Below, piece after piece: positions 53,651-63,257 of a stretch of 64,000 bases of DNA. Under the pieces are notes generated by a model. It had not been told where the DNA came from and searched no databases. It saw only the letters and a list, made by a program, of their open reading frames with translations. The stretch is from the NCBI RefSeq assembly GCF_000016545.1, contig NC_009437.1:1751394-1815393 (forward strand). The letters are read 5' to 3'. Positions within the stretch are counted from its first letter, which is position 1; each line of letters opens with the position of its first letter. A program made the position numbers and the translations under genes. Source of the stretch: Caldicellulosiruptor saccharolyticus DSM 8903. GTDB taxonomy: Bacteria > Bacillota > Thermoanaerobacteria > Caldicellulosiruptorales > Caldicellulosiruptoraceae.

Positions 53651-53695
53651 ATACTATTGCGAGGAGTAACTCCCATAATATGAGGAGATGAAAGT

Positions 53696-54022
53696 ATGCC
53701 GGTCAGGCATGACCAAGATGAACTTCTTGATCTGACAATCCTTGCTTACCTCAAAAAGCTTGGACCAGAATACGCAAAACTTTTAGCGATACGTCTGGGT
53801 TTGTCCTTGGAAGAAAGCAGGAAACGACTTCAAAGTCTTGAGGAGCGAGGACTCATCAAGCGAGTGGAAAGAAGAATAGTTAAATATTATCATCGTCGAC
53901 GAAAAAGTGTTAAGCATCGAAATCACACATATTATGAGCTTACAAGGGAAGGAGAGCTCTTTTTAAGAGAGGCTAAGAAAAAAATTGATATTAATTTGGA
54001 CATTGAATATCCGAAGAGGTGA
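53696..54022 (+). CDS. DUF2250-like winged-helix protein
   Basis: A 108-residue protein with a winged-helix plan: LAYLKKLGPEYAKLLAIRLG, EESRKRLQSLEERGLIKRVE and a basic wing (YYHRRRKSVKHRNHTYYELT). It resembles DUF2250 proteins and is probably a DNA-binding regulator of its own cluster. AGGAG precedes ATG 53696. It ends the siroheme-DsrE-TatD group. Confidence 0.8.
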   Translation: MPVRHDQDELLDLTILAYLKKLGPEYAKLLAIRLGLSLEESRKRLQSLEERGLIKRVERRIVKYYHRRRKSVKHRNHTYYELTREGELFLREAKKKIDINLDIEYPKR

Positions 54023-54092
54023 AATGAACCTTATATGATGATTTTCCACAGGAAGTTCGAAACTCGGCAGAGTTGAAAAAAGCTCAAAACCC

Positions 54093-54160
54093 AATTGCTG
54101 GTCCCTCAAGAGAATTGCACTAAGATGTGCAACGTGATAAAATTTCTCTTGAGGGCAATT
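54093..54160 (+). other. Long hairpin before hemA
   Basis: CCCTCAAGAGAA (54103-54114) pairs perfectly with TTCTCTTGAGGG (54144-54155). Outside it AATTG/CAATT pairs across a bulge, and a small hairpin GCAC/GTGC (54117-54130) sits inside. A T-run follows only at about 54187. It may be a terminator of the upstream cluster or a leader element of hemA; no known riboswitch class is recognised. Confidence 0.65.
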
Positions 54161-54240
54161 TAATATTCAATAATCATATAGGGCTTTTTTTTTTAATATA
54201 AGCATTTGTATAGTCCAAAAATCTTTGGAGATGATGTTTT

Positions 54241-55425
54241 GTGCTTTGGGTCATTGGAATCAATCATAAAGTCGAAGTTGATATCAGACAAAAATTTTCT
54301 CTGACAAAGACCAAGCTACAAGAAAAGCTAATTAGCTTAAAAAAATTAGCAGATGAAGTCATAATTCTCAGTACCTGCAACAGAACAGAAATCTACTTCT
54401 TTTCAGAAGAGTATGTAGACATAGAAAAAATATTTACTGAACTTGACTGGGATAGAAGATATATGCCTTTATTTTATATTTACAAAGACAAAGATTGTAT
54501 AAAACACCTATTTGAGGTTGTATGTGGCTTTGATTCCCTTTTAATTGGTGAAGAACAAATTGTTGCTCAGGTAAAAGAAGCAAAAGATATTGCAAAGCAG
54601 GTGGGCGGTAAAAATCCAGTCCTTGAAAGGCTTTTTGAGGTAGCCTTAAAATGTTCAAAAGAATTTCGAACAAAAGCAAGGTTAAACGAGCATCCCATCA
54701 CCATCGCATCAGTTGTTGGAAAGGTTTTGAAAGAATCAAATATAAGAAAAATTGCTATAATTGGACTTGGAAATATTGGATTTTTATTTTGCAACTACTT
54801 TAAAAACTCAGATGTGGACAAAGTATTTTTAATTGGGCGCAAAAACGAGAGAATTGACCAATTTGTCAAGTTATATCCTGGAAAATTTGAGTATAGCGAC
54901 AAAAAAGATGCAATCTCAGAAGCACAGTGCCTGATATGCTCAACATCTGCGCCACATGCAGTTGTCCACAAAGATGATATCCCAGATGGAAAAAATCTGC
55001 TCATATTTGACCTTGCTGTGCCAAGAGATGTGGATGTTGAGGTGTATAAGCTTCCGAACGTTAAAGTGATTGATATAGACCAAGTCCATAAAATGGATGC
55101 TACTTCCAGAGAAATCAGAATTTCCAAAATGCAAGAAAATTATAATATAATTGAGAAATATATTGATGAATTCATTGAATGGCTTGGATTTAGACAGTAC
55201 AGAAACTTGATTATTGAGGTGAAAAGACACGCAGAGCAGCTGTGCAAAGCGCAGGTGAAGTATCTAAAGAATGTTGATAGCAGAGAAAGAGAAGAGGTTG
55301 AAAGGCTTTTGATAAGGATGGCAAATTTATATATTGACAGGGCAATTGAGGTTTTAAGAGAGGCACACAAAGAGGGAAGTGGTGAAATTTGCTCAAACCT
55401 GATAAAGAGGATATTCTTGAAATAG
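54241..55425 (+). CDS. hemA: Glutamyl-tRNA reductase
   Basis: A 394-residue enzyme with the active Cys in [25 protein letters not shown], and the NADPH-binding [12 protein letters not shown]. It makes glutamate-1-semialdehyde from Glu-tRNA, the first step of tetrapyrrole synthesis. GTG 54241 with GGAG upstream is the start. Its end overlaps the next gene by 37 bases. Confidence 0.95.
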   Translation: MLWVIGINHKVEVDIRQKFSLTKTKLQEKLISLKKLADEVIILSTCNRTEIYFFSEEYVDIEKIFTELDWDRRYMPLFYIYKDKDCIKHLFEVVCGFDSLLIGEEQIVAQVKEAKDIAKQVGGKNPVLERLFEVALKCSKEFRTKARLNEHPITIASVVGKVLKESNIRKIAIIGLGNIGFLFCNYFKNSDVDKVFLIGRKNERIDQFVKLYPGKFEYSDKKDAISEAQCLICSTSAPHAVVHKDDIPDGKNLLIFDLAVPRDVDVEVYKLPNVKVIDIDQVHKMDATSREIRISKMQENYNIIEKYIDEFIEWLGFRQYRNLIIEVKRHAEQLCKAQVKYLKNVDSREREEVERLLIRMANLYIDRAIEVLREAHKEGSGEICSNLIKRIFLK

Positions 55426-56042
55426 ATTCAGGCTTTGAAAATCTCATGCATATTGGACTTGTAGCAAATAACATTAAGGTGGGGGTTATAGGAGCAGGAA
55501 AAGCTTCTTTGATAAAAACCAAAACATTTCTAAAAGCTGGCTGCGAGGTTGAAGTTTTGTCGCCAAGGTTTGATGATGGCTTTAGAAGGTTGAGATGTGG
55601 ATGTCTTAAGCTTAAGAAGGGAAAGTTTCACAAAAGTTTTTTAAAGGATAAGCACATAATTGTGATTGGAGTGTCAAACAAAAAACTTGAAAAAAGAATT
55701 ATTTGGCACTGCAAAAGACTGAATAAACTATATCTGGTGTGTTCAGATTATAAGCTTGGAAACTTGAGGCTTGGTGCCCAAGAAAAAACTGATGAATTTG
55801 TTTTTAGCTTGTCAATAAGTAGGGGAAATCCGAAACTTTCAAAATATCTTGTACAGAAAGTTCTCAATTTTCTTCAAAGTTTTGCCATGTTCTGCAAATG
55901 GGCAACTGATTTGAGAGAAAAATTAAAGCATCATCCGCAAAAAGACCAAATATTGGAATTTGTCTATTCAGATGACTTTTATTATTTTTTCAAAAAAGGA
56001 TATGCAAATAAAATTATAAAGTTATTTTATGAAGATATTTAA
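55389..56042 (+). CDS. Precorrin-2 dehydrogenase / siroheme synthase N-domain protein
   Basis: A 217-residue protein with a Rossmann fold ([21 protein letters not shown]) and [20 protein letters not shown], as in the Met8p/CysG N-domain. It oxidises precorrin-2 and may insert iron to give siroheme. TTG 55389 overlaps hemA; ATG 55446 is an alternative that still retains the NAD motif. It overlaps the hemC region by several bases. Confidence 0.85.
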   Translation: MLKPDKEDILEIDSGFENLMHIGLVANNIKVGVIGAGKASLIKTKTFLKAGCEVEVLSPRFDDGFRRLRCGCLKLKKGKFHKSFLKDKHIIVIGVSNKKLEKRIIWHCKRLNKLYLVCSDYKLGNLRLGAQEKTDEFVFSLSISRGNPKLSKYLVQKVLNFLQSFAMFCKWATDLREKLKHHPQKDQILEFVYSDDFYYFFKKGYANKIIKLFYEDI

Positions 56043-56061
56043 AAATTTTGAGGTGGAAAAA

Positions 56062-56934
56062 GTGAAAAAACTGAGGATTGGTGCAAGGGACAGCAAGCTT
56101 AGCAGAATTCAAGTTGACATTGTAGCAAGAAAAATCAAGCAAACCTTAGGTATTGAATGTGAATTTGTTCCTATAAAGACAAAAGGAGATATTGATAAGA
56201 CAAAAAGCCTAAAAGATTTTAAAAGCCCCGGTGTATTTGTAAAGGAGATTGAACTTGCACTTTTATCAAGAGAAATAGATTTAGCTGTCCACAGCTTAAA
56301 GGACCTGCCTTGTGAAATGGATAGTAATTTTGAAATTGTTGCAGTTGTTGAAAGAGAGGACCCCAGAGATGTGCTTGTGTCAAAAGATGGTGTGGGATTC
56401 TACCAGCTAAAACCAAACGCAAAAATTGGAACAAGCAGTTTGAGAAGGGAGGTACATTTAAAAAATTTAAGACAAGATATACAGGTTGTTAACATAAGAG
56501 GAAATATAGAAACGCGACTTTCAAAGATTGAGTCAGAAGGACTTGATGGAGTTGTGCTTGCTTATGCTGCATTAAAACGACTAAATTTAGATTCTCATGT
56601 GAGTTATATTTTTGATGTAAATGAGATTACACCTTGCCCCGGTCAGGGAGCAATATGCATTGAGTGCCTTAAAGATAGTCCTTATAAAAACATCTTGAGT
56701 AAAATAAACGATGCTGATGCATATATCCAAACACAGTTTGAAAGACTTGTTTTAAAGTTTTTGGGAGGAGGATGTCATTCGTCGATTGGTGTTTTTTGTA
56801 AAACAGACCAGGACAAAATTTATGCATTTGCTTCCATTTTAAGTGGTGATAAATTAATAAAAGCAAGTATTGAGGGTGACAAAGATGACTTTTTGTCTCT
56901 TGCAAATAAGCTAAGTAATATGCTCAAAAGTTAG
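56062..56934 (+). CDS. hemC: Porphobilinogen deaminase
   Basis: A 290-residue enzyme with LRIGARDSKLSRIQ, LAVHSLKDLPCEMDS, KIGTSSLRREVHLKNLR and the cofactor-binding Cys in FLGGGCHSSIGV. It makes hydroxymethylbilane from four porphobilinogen. GTG 56062 follows GAGGTGG at good spacing; the frame has an ATG at 56029 without one. Confidence 0.95.
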   Translation: MKKLRIGARDSKLSRIQVDIVARKIKQTLGIECEFVPIKTKGDIDKTKSLKDFKSPGVFVKEIELALLSREIDLAVHSLKDLPCEMDSNFEIVAVVEREDPRDVLVSKDGVGFYQLKPNAKIGTSSLRREVHLKNLRQDIQVVNIRGNIETRLSKIESEGLDGVVLAYAALKRLNLDSHVSYIFDVNEITPCPGQGAICIECLKDSPYKNILSKINDADAYIQTQFERLVLKFLGGGCHSSIGVFCKTDQDKIYAFASILSGDKLIKASIEGDKDDFLSLANKLSNMLKS

Positions 56935-56982
56935 CTTTTTATACCTTGTGAAATTAGATTTCCAAAGAAGGAGTTGTGTATA

Positions 56983-58458
56983 TTGAAAGTTGGGAAAGTA
57001 TATATTGTTGGTGCTGGTCCATACATGGAGGACTTGATAACAGTAAAGGGTCTGAATGCTATAAAAGCTGCTGATGTAATAATTTACGATAGGTTAATAA
57101 ACAAAAATTTGTTAAAGCTTGCAAAAGATGATGCAATTTATATCTACTGTGGTAAAGAACCAAAAAAACATGTACTTTCTCAGGACAGAATTATAAACTT
57201 GATGATAGAGTATGCAAAAAAAGGTTTTAATGTTGTTCGGCTAAAAGGTGGAGACCCATATATATTTGGAAGGGGAGCAGAAGAGGCAGAAAAACTATTT
57301 GAAAATAACATACCTTTTGAGATTATTCCTGGTGTTAGTTCATTTTACTCTGCTTTAACCTTTGCGGGTATTCCTATCACGTATAGAAAGCTTGCACGTG
57401 AATTTCACGTGTTTACTGGGCACACGTGCGATGATGAAGAACTGAATTGGAACATAATTTCTAAACTTGATGGAACTTTAATATTTCTCATGTCTGCCGA
57501 AAATATTGAAAGTATTTCACAAAAACTGATTTTACATGGCAAACAGCCTAAAACCCTTGCTGCAGCAGTAATTAATGCAACAACTGGTCGGCAGAAAGTG
57601 ATTAGCGGGTATTTAGAAGACTTTGCAACTGGAAAGTTTAAAAATCAAATTGCATCACCAATGGTATTTGTAATAGGTGAGGTTATAAAATTTAGAAATA
57701 AGCTTTCTTTTTATGAGAATTTGCCTTTATTTGGTAAGAGAATTTGTATCACACGTCCAAAAAGTGTTTCAAGGAATATAAAAAGTTTGCTATTCAGTCT
57801 TGGTGCGGACGTTGTTGATGGTTGCTGTTCAAAACTGGTTCTCCATAGGGAGGAGATTGATAAAGTTTTAAACTCTTTGCAAGAGTATGATATATTAGTG
57901 TTTACAAGTGTAAATGGTGTTGATAGTTTTTTTGACTACTTGATTGAAAAAAATATAGATGTGAGAAATATTAAAGGTGACTTTGCTGCAATAGGTAAAA
58001 AAACTGCACTTTCACTCCAAAAGAGAGGATTTAGGGTAAAATATATTCCAGATGAACATTCATCAGATGGCTTGATCAAGATTTTCGAAAATGAAGTTGA
58101 TAAAAGCAAAAAGATATTGACTGTGCAGTCAAAAAATGCAGGAGATTACCTCAAAAATTCCCTTGAAAGCTTGGGATTTGAGGTTGATGCTGTCTTTGCA
58201 TATTCAATGGAATTTACTAAAAACCCAAATGATACTGTTTACGATTCAGATATATTTGTATTTACAAGCTCAGGAATGTTTAGACACTTTATAGAATGCT
58301 ATGGGATTGAAGTGCTTTCTAATAAAATAGTCATTTCAATCGGTGAGCATACCCAAAAGACATTAGAAAGTTTTGGTATTAAAAGTATTACTTGTGATGA
58401 AGCAACTGATGAGGGAATAGTAAATAAGATTTTAGAGGTGGTCAAGGATGGAGTTTAA
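56983..58458 (+). CDS. cobA-hemD: Uroporphyrinogen-III methyltransferase/synthase fusion
   Basis: A 491-residue fusion. The N-terminal 240 residues are a SAM-dependent methyltransferase (KVYIVGAGPYMEDLITVKG, VVRLKGGDPYIFGRGAEE, GVSSFYSALTFAGIPIT). The C-terminal part is a HemD-type uroporphyrinogen-III synthase (VFTSVNGVDSFFDYL, FVFTSSGMFRHFIE). It takes hydroxymethylbilane to precorrin-2. TTG 56983 follows AAGGAG. It overlaps hemB by 11 bases. Confidence 0.95.
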   Translation: MKVGKVYIVGAGPYMEDLITVKGLNAIKAADVIIYDRLINKNLLKLAKDDAIYIYCGKEPKKHVLSQDRIINLMIEYAKKGFNVVRLKGGDPYIFGRGAEEAEKLFENNIPFEIIPGVSSFYSALTFAGIPITYRKLAREFHVFTGHTCDDEELNWNIISKLDGTLIFLMSAENIESISQKLILHGKQPKTLAAAVINATTGRQKVISGYLEDFATGKFKNQIASPMVFVIGEVIKFRNKLSFYENLPLFGKRICITRPKSVSRNIKSLLFSLGADVVDGCCSKLVLHREEIDKVLNSLQEYDILVFTSVNGVDSFFDYLIEKNIDVRNIKGDFAAIGKKTALSLQKRGFRVKYIPDEHSSDGLIKIFENEVDKSKKILTVQSKNAGDYLKNSLESLGFEVDAVFAYSMEFTKNPNDTVYDSDIFVFTSSGMFRHFIECYGIEVLSNKIVISIGEHTQKTLESFGIKSITCDEATDEGIVNKILEVVKDGV

Positions 58459-59425
58459 AAGATTAAGAAGGTTAAGACAGTCAAAAGCTTTAAGAGAACT
58501 TTTTTATGAAACAAGACTTTACAGCAAAGAGTTTATTTTTCCACTGTTTGTTGATGATGGTAAAAACGTGTTTGAAAGAATGCCGCAATTAGATGGCATT
58601 GTGAAGGTATCTGTTGACAGACTACATGAAATTTTGGATGAGATTAAGAAAGTTGACATTGGCGGTGTGATTTTATTTGGTGTGACTTCACAGAAAGATG
58701 AGATGGGCAGTTATGCTACCAAGGATGATGGGGCAGTCCAGCAGGCAATAAGAAAAATAAAAGAATATTCAGAAGATATATTGGTGTTTGCAGATGTGTG
58801 CCTTTGTGAGTACACATCTCATGGACATTGCGGTATTTTGCAAGGTGATAAAATAGACAATGATAAGACAATAGAAGTTTTAAGTGAAATAGCACTGTCC
58901 TATGCAAAAGCAGGGGCAGATATAATTTGTCCATCTGATATGATGGACGGAAGGGTTGATGCTATCCGAAAAAAGCTTGACAGTCACGGATTTGTTTATA
59001 CTCCCATCATACCATACAGTGCAAAGTTTGCATCCTCACTTTATGCACCATTTAGAGATGTAGCAAACTCACGGCCTGCTTTTGGCGACAGAAAAAGTTA
59101 TCAAATGCCATACCAAAACAAAAGAGAAGCTCTGCGAGAGATAGAAGCTGATATTTTAGAAGGCGCCGATGCAGTAATTATAAAACCAGCCTTGACATCA
59201 CTTGATGTAATTTCTGCTGCAAAAGAGAAATTCAATATTCCTATTATAGCTTATAATGTTAGCGGCGAGTATGCCATGGTAAAAAGTGCTGGCAAGCTTG
59301 GTCTTTTGAATGAAGAAGAGGTTATAATTGAGATATTGACTGCGATAAAGAGAGCAGGTGCTGATGCGATTATAACATACCATGCTTTAGAAGCTGCAAG
59401 GATATTGAATGGAAAGGAGCTTTAA
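58448..59425 (+). CDS. hemB: Delta-aminolevulinic acid dehydratase
   Basis: A 325-residue enzyme with DVCLCEYTSHGHCGIL (metal-binding Cys), PSDMMDGRV, ADAVIIKPALTSLDVI and YNVSGEYAMVKSA, including the two Schiff-base Lys regions. It makes porphobilinogen. ATG 58448 lies within the end of the cobA-hemD fusion, so it is translationally coupled. Confidence 0.97.
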   Translation: MEFKRLRRLRQSKALRELFYETRLYSKEFIFPLFVDDGKNVFERMPQLDGIVKVSVDRLHEILDEIKKVDIGGVILFGVTSQKDEMGSYATKDDGAVQQAIRKIKEYSEDILVFADVCLCEYTSHGHCGILQGDKIDNDKTIEVLSEIALSYAKAGADIICPSDMMDGRVDAIRKKLDSHGFVYTPIIPYSAKFASSLYAPFRDVANSRPAFGDRKSYQMPYQNKREALREIEADILEGADAVIIKPALTSLDVISAAKEKFNIPIIAYNVSGEYAMVKSAGKLGLLNEEEVIIEILTAIKRAGADAIITYHALEAARILNGKEL

Positions 59426-59427
59426 AA

Positions 59428-60711
59428 ATGAGATTTGACAAAAGTAAAGAAATATTTGACAACACCAAAAGATATATACCAGGCGGGGTTAACAGTCCAG
59501 TTCGTGCATTTAAAAATTTGAGTATTACACCGCCTGTCATCTCAAAAGGAAAAGGCTGCCGTATATTTGACATTGATGGCAATGAATATATTGATTTTGT
59601 TCTGTCCTGGGGTGCGATGATATTAGGACATTGTGACCCTGATGTTGTAAATAGCATAAAAGAAGTGGTGGAAGATCAAATAGCATTTGGTGCTCCAACA
59701 GAAATTGAATATAAAATGGCAAAGCTTGTGTGTGAGACAGCCCAAGTTGATATGGTTCGATTTGTTAATTCAGGAACAGAAGCTACAATGACTGCTATAA
59801 GGCTTGCAAAAGGCTATACTGGGAAGAAAAAAATAGTGAAGTTTGCAGGCTGTTATCATGGTCATCATGACATCTTTCTAAAAGAAGCAGGGTCAGCAGT
59901 AGCTGAGCTAAGATTAAAGGGAATTGATGAAGACATTGTACAAAATACAATTGTGGTTGAATACAACAATTTAGATTCAATAGAAAAAGCTTTTAAAGAA
60001 AACAAAGATGAGATATCAGCTGTTATAATCGAGCCTGTGGCAGGGAATATGGGTGTTGTACCTGCTAAAAAAGAGTTTTTACAAGCCCTAAGAGAAATTT
60101 GCGACCTCCACGGCAGTCTTCTGATTTTTGATGAAGTAATAACCGGTTTTAGACTTTCATTAAAAGGTGCAAGAGCTTTATATAATGTTGAGCCAGACCT
60201 TGTAACTTTTGGCAAGATAATTGGCGGGGGGCTTCCTTGCGGCGCAGTTGGTGGCAAAAAAGAGATTATGCAGTGCTTAGCACCACAAGGAAATGTCTTT
60301 CAGGCAGGGACAATGTCGGGCAATCCAATTGTGATGAGTGCAGGGTACGCTACCATCAAGAAGCTTAAAGAAAATCCTGATATTTATACCTATTTGGAAT
60401 TGCTGGCACAAAAACTTGAAGGCAACTTGGCAAAAGTTTTTTCCAGCTCCAATTTGACTTTTTGCATCAACAGAGTTGGCTCAATGCTGACAGTCTTCTT
60501 TGGAGTTGAGAAGGTTGAAAATTTCGAGATGGCGAAAAAGAGCAATTTAAGTATGTTTAAAAAGTTTGCAGAATATATGATAACAAATGGCATTTATATT
60601 CCATCTTCTCAGTTTGAAGCCATGTTTTTGTCAAGTGCACATACTGAAAGTGATATAGAAAGGTTTGCTGAGGTTGCTGAAGGTTTTGCAAAGTTTGTAA
60701 AGAAACCTTGA
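59428..60711 (+). CDS. hemL: Glutamate-1-semialdehyde aminotransferase
   Basis: A 427-residue PLP enzyme with GGVNSPVRAFKNL, RFVNSGTEATMTAIRLA, LIFDEVITGFRLSLKGA and the Lys of DLVTFGKIIGGGLPCGAVGG. It makes 5-aminolevulinate from the HemA product. It is the last gene of the tetrapyrrole operon. No hemE or later heme gene is seen in the window. Confidence 0.97.
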   Translation: MRFDKSKEIFDNTKRYIPGGVNSPVRAFKNLSITPPVISKGKGCRIFDIDGNEYIDFVLSWGAMILGHCDPDVVNSIKEVVEDQIAFGAPTEIEYKMAKLVCETAQVDMVRFVNSGTEATMTAIRLAKGYTGKKKIVKFAGCYHGHHDIFLKEAGSAVAELRLKGIDEDIVQNTIVVEYNNLDSIEKAFKENKDEISAVIIEPVAGNMGVVPAKKEFLQALREICDLHGSLLIFDEVITGFRLSLKGARALYNVEPDLVTFGKIIGGGLPCGAVGGKKEIMQCLAPQGNVFQAGTMSGNPIVMSAGYATIKKLKENPDIYTYLELLAQKLEGNLAKVFSSSNLTFCINRVGSMLTVFFGVEKVENFEMAKKSNLSMFKKFAEYMITNGIYIPSSQFEAMFLSSAHTESDIERFAEVAEGFAKFVKKP

Positions 60712-60832
60712 TGTAGCTTTTTATCTGCTTTACGAAATGATATTGATATAAAATAAGTTTATGTGTAAAATAAATTCATACAAAATCTATCGAAATAATT
60801 TTTATTTGAATAATATGCAGGAGGGTCATATT

Positions 60833-61690
60833 ATGGATACAATAATAGATGAAGCATTAAAAGAAAAATATGAAAATCTCAAAAGTTTTTTGAAAAGCTT
60901 AGGAAGTGTTGCTATTGCTTATTCAGGTGGTGTTGACAGTACATTTTTAGTCAAAGTTGCTTATGATGTTTTAGGTGATAAGGCTTTAGCCGTCACAGCT
61001 ACATCATCTACTTATCCCAAAAGAGAGCTTGAAGATGCCAAAAAGTTTATAAAAGAGATAGGAGCAAAACATATTATCATAGAATCAGAAGAGCTTGAAA
61101 TTGAGGGATTTAATAAAAATCCTGTTGATAGATGCTATTACTGCAAAAAAGAGCTTTTTGAAAAGATATGGAAAGTAGCAAAGGCACATGGAATTGAGTA
61201 TGTTGCGGATGGTTCAAACTTTGATGATTTGAATGATTTTAGGCCTGGCATGAAAGCGGCATGTGAGCTGAATGTGGTAAGTCCCCTTAAAGTTGCAAAG
61301 CTAACCAAAGAAGATATTAGAAAGCTTTCGAAATATTTAGGACTTCCTACTTGGCAAAAACCGGCATATGCTTGTCTTTCGTCAAGAATTCCGTATGGTG
61401 AGGAAATTACAAAAGAGAAGCTTGAAATGATAGAAAAGGCTGAAGACTATTTAATTGAACTTGGATTTAGACAGGTAAGAGTCAGGTTTCATGGCAATCA
61501 ACTTGCCCGGATTGAAATAGGCAAAGAGGAATTTGGCAGGTTTTTAGATGAAAGAATAATTGAGAATGTTAAGAACAAACTAAAAGAGATAGGATTTGTT
61601 TATGTAACATTAGATTTAGAAGGTTATAGAACAGGAAGCATGAATCTGAGTATAAAAAATATTAGTGAAAAGAACTTAAGTGAGGTGTAA
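60833..61690 (+). CDS. larE: LarE-like PP-loop sulfur transferase
   Basis: A 285-residue protein with the PP-loop AIAYSGGVDSTFLVKVA, VDRCYYCKKELFE (Cys-x2-Cys) and PAYACLSSRIPYGE with a third Cys in the position of the sacrificial Cys of Lactobacillus LarE. Three cysteines suggest the variant that binds a 4Fe-4S cluster and does not sacrifice its own Cys (inference from family reports). LarB and LarC genes are not next to it. ATG 60833 follows GGAGGG. Confidence 0.88.
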   Translation: MDTIIDEALKEKYENLKSFLKSLGSVAIAYSGGVDSTFLVKVAYDVLGDKALAVTATSSTYPKRELEDAKKFIKEIGAKHIIIESEELEIEGFNKNPVDRCYYCKKELFEKIWKVAKAHGIEYVADGSNFDDLNDFRPGMKAACELNVVSPLKVAKLTKEDIRKLSKYLGLPTWQKPAYACLSSRIPYGEEITKEKLEMIEKAEDYLIELGFRQVRVRFHGNQLARIEIGKEEFGRFLDERIIENVKNKLKEIGFVYVTLDLEGYRTGSMNLSIKNISEKNLSEV

Positions 61691-61692
61691 AA

Positions 61693-62088
61693 ATGAAAAA
61701 ACTTATTCCTGAAATCCATCTCAAAAACTGTGCTCAAGCTTTGGAATTTTACAAAGATGTATTTGATGCAGAGATAAAAAATGTGCAGATGACTGATAAC
61801 GTTCCAGCATTTCAACAATACAAAGGGAAAGTGCTTCATGCAGAGCTTTTTTTATCCCCAGAATTGGTGGTCTATTTAGCAGATAAATTTGATGATAAAC
61901 CTGATATTAGCAATATCCACCTTGTCCTTGAATGTGAATCTGAAGAAGAGATAAAAAGAATTTACAATAACCTTGCAGAACAAGGGAGTGTTAAGTTTGA
62001 ATTACAAAAAACTTTCTGGGGAGCTCTTCATGCAGTGGTGACTGATAAATTTGGTGTTACGTGGGGTTTGAACTACTCTCTCAAATAA
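61693..62088 (+). CDS. VOC/PhnB-like family protein
   Basis: A 131-residue glyoxalase-fold protein: IPEIHLKNCAQALEFYKDVFDAEI, LHAELFLSPELVVYLAD and TFWGALHAVVTDKFGVTWGLNY, as in the PhnB-type VOC family. Function is unknown. It starts 2 bases after larE and is probably co-transcribed. Confidence 0.88.
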   Translation: MKKLIPEIHLKNCAQALEFYKDVFDAEIKNVQMTDNVPAFQQYKGKVLHAELFLSPELVVYLADKFDDKPDISNIHLVLECESEEEIKRIYNNLAEQGSVKFELQKTFWGALHAVVTDKFGVTWGLNYSLK

Positions 62089-62106
62089 TTTACTGGAGAA
62101 TAGCTA

Positions 62107-62135
62107 TTGACAACAATTGTTTTAGATATTATAAT
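62107..62135 (+). promoter_or_regulatory. Sigma-A promoter of tRNA-Gly
   Basis: TTGACA (62107-62112), 17 bases, TATAAT (62130-62135): perfect consensus. Transcription should begin about 25 bases before the tRNA. Confidence 0.9.
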
Positions 62136-62165
62136 ATCTATTGTGCAAAGGGCAAGCAAATAAGA

Positions 62166-62239
62166 GCGGGTGTAGTTCAATGGTAGAACACCAGCCTTCC
62201 AAGCTGGTAGCGTGGGTTCGATTCCCATCACCCGCTCCA
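62166..62239 (+). tRNA. tRNA-Gly (anticodon TCC)
   Basis: GCGGGTG pairs with CACCCGC (acceptor). The D arm GTTC/GAAC, the anticodon stem CCAGC/GCTGG around CTTCCAA, and the T arm GTGGG-TTCGATT-CCCAT all fold. CCA is encoded. Confidence 0.97.
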
Positions 62240-62255
62240 GATAAAGAAAGCATAT

Positions 62256-62290
62256 CCCTCAATGGCTAAAGAGCCATTGAGGGTTTTTTG
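62256..62290 (+). terminator. Rho-independent terminator after tRNA-Gly
   Basis: A perfect 12-bp stem (62256-62267 with 62272-62283) is followed by TTTTTT. Confidence 0.95.
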
Positions 62291-62345
62291 TTTTGCATTT
62301 ATAAAGCAAAATATTCTATTTCGACAAAATATTACATAAAATACT

Positions 62346-62374
62346 GAAGGATTTTTTGGGGTAATATAGAATTA
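62346..62374 (+). promoter_or_regulatory. Sigma-H-like promoter of the spoIIA operon
   Basis: GAAGGATTT (62346-62354), 11 bases, ATAGAATTA (62366-62374) fits RNAGGAWWW and RNNGAATWW. The spacing is the same as in the spoVS promoter. spoIIA is a sigma-H operon in Bacillus. Confidence 0.8.
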
Positions 62375-62409
62375 GAAGTAATATAACTTTCAAATCGAGG
62401 TGCAAAAAA

Positions 62410-62739
62410 ATGGATTTTGAAGCAATTATGATGGAAGGAACGCTAATTTTAAGGATAAGAGGTGAACTTGATCAATATAATGCTGATAGATTTCGATTAA
62501 GATTTGACATGAAAATAGTAAGTCCTGAGGTACAAAAAGTGGTAATTGACATCTCAGAGCTTACCTTTATGGACTCATCAGGTGTCGGTTTTCTGGTCGG
62601 AAGGTTCAAAACTGCAAGGGCTTTTGCAAAAGAACTTGTCTTGGTTTGCAGCTCAAGCTATATCAACAGAGTTCTTTCAACTTGTGGAATAGAAAAGCTG
62701 ATAAAGAAATATACAACTATTGATGAGGCTTTGAGCTAA
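62410..62739 (+). CDS. spoIIAA: Anti-sigma-F factor antagonist SpoIIAA
   Basis: A 109-residue STAS protein with the phosphorylatable Ser in [14 protein letters not shown]. Unphosphorylated SpoIIAA binds SpoIIAB and frees sigma-F. It is the first gene of the three-gene operon SpoIIAA-AB-sigF. GAGGTG precedes ATG 62410. Confidence 0.93.
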   Translation: MDFEAIMMEGTLILRIRGELDQYNADRFRLRFDMKIVSPEVQKVVIDISELTFMDSSGVGFLVGRFKTARAFAKELVLVCSSSYINRVLSTCGIEKLIKKYTTIDEALS

Positions 62740-62774
62740 ATTTTTGTAAAATGAAAGGATGTGAAGGAAATACA

Positions 62775-63257
62775 ATGAGAATTTTGAACTATATGGAACT
62801 AAAAATTCCTTCTAAATCGCAAAATGAAGCGTTTGCAAGGGTGGCTGTTGCTGCATTTGTTGCCCAGCTTGACCCAACATTGGATGAGGTTACAGAAATC
62901 AAGACTGCTGTATCTGAAGCTGTAACAAATTCGATAATTCATGCATATGAGGATAAAATTGGGGAAATAATAATAAAAGGAAAGATTTATGAAAATTTTG
63001 TTGTTGAAATTGAGGTAATTGACTTTGGCAAGGGAATTGAAGATGTTGAGCTTGCACGCCAGCCGCTTTTCACAACCAAGCCTGATGAAGAGCGCTCTGG
63101 TATGGGTTTTACTGTGATGGAGACGTTTATGGATAAGGTTGAGGTTACATCAGAGGTTGGCAGGGGTACATGTGTGAGGATGTTCAAAGCCATTAAAAAA
63201 CGAAAGGGCGAGGGAGTGGAAATTGAGCAGAGCTTCCCAGGAGGAATTGATAAGTAA
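62775..63257 (+). CDS. spoIIAB: Anti-sigma-F factor / serine kinase SpoIIAB
   Basis: A 160-residue GHKL kinase: N-box [24 protein letters not shown] and [18 protein letters not shown]. It binds sigma-F and phosphorylates SpoIIAA. ATG 62775 with GAAGGAAAT upstream is used; it lies within the standard SpoIIAB size. Its 3' end overlaps sigF by 35 bases. Confidence 0.93.
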   Translation: MRILNYMELKIPSKSQNEAFARVAVAAFVAQLDPTLDEVTEIKTAVSEAVTNSIIHAYEDKIGEIIIKGKIYENFVVEIEVIDFGKGIEDVELARQPLFTTKPDEERSGMGFTVMETFMDKVEVTSEVGRGTCVRMFKAIKKRKGEGVEIEQSFPGGIDK

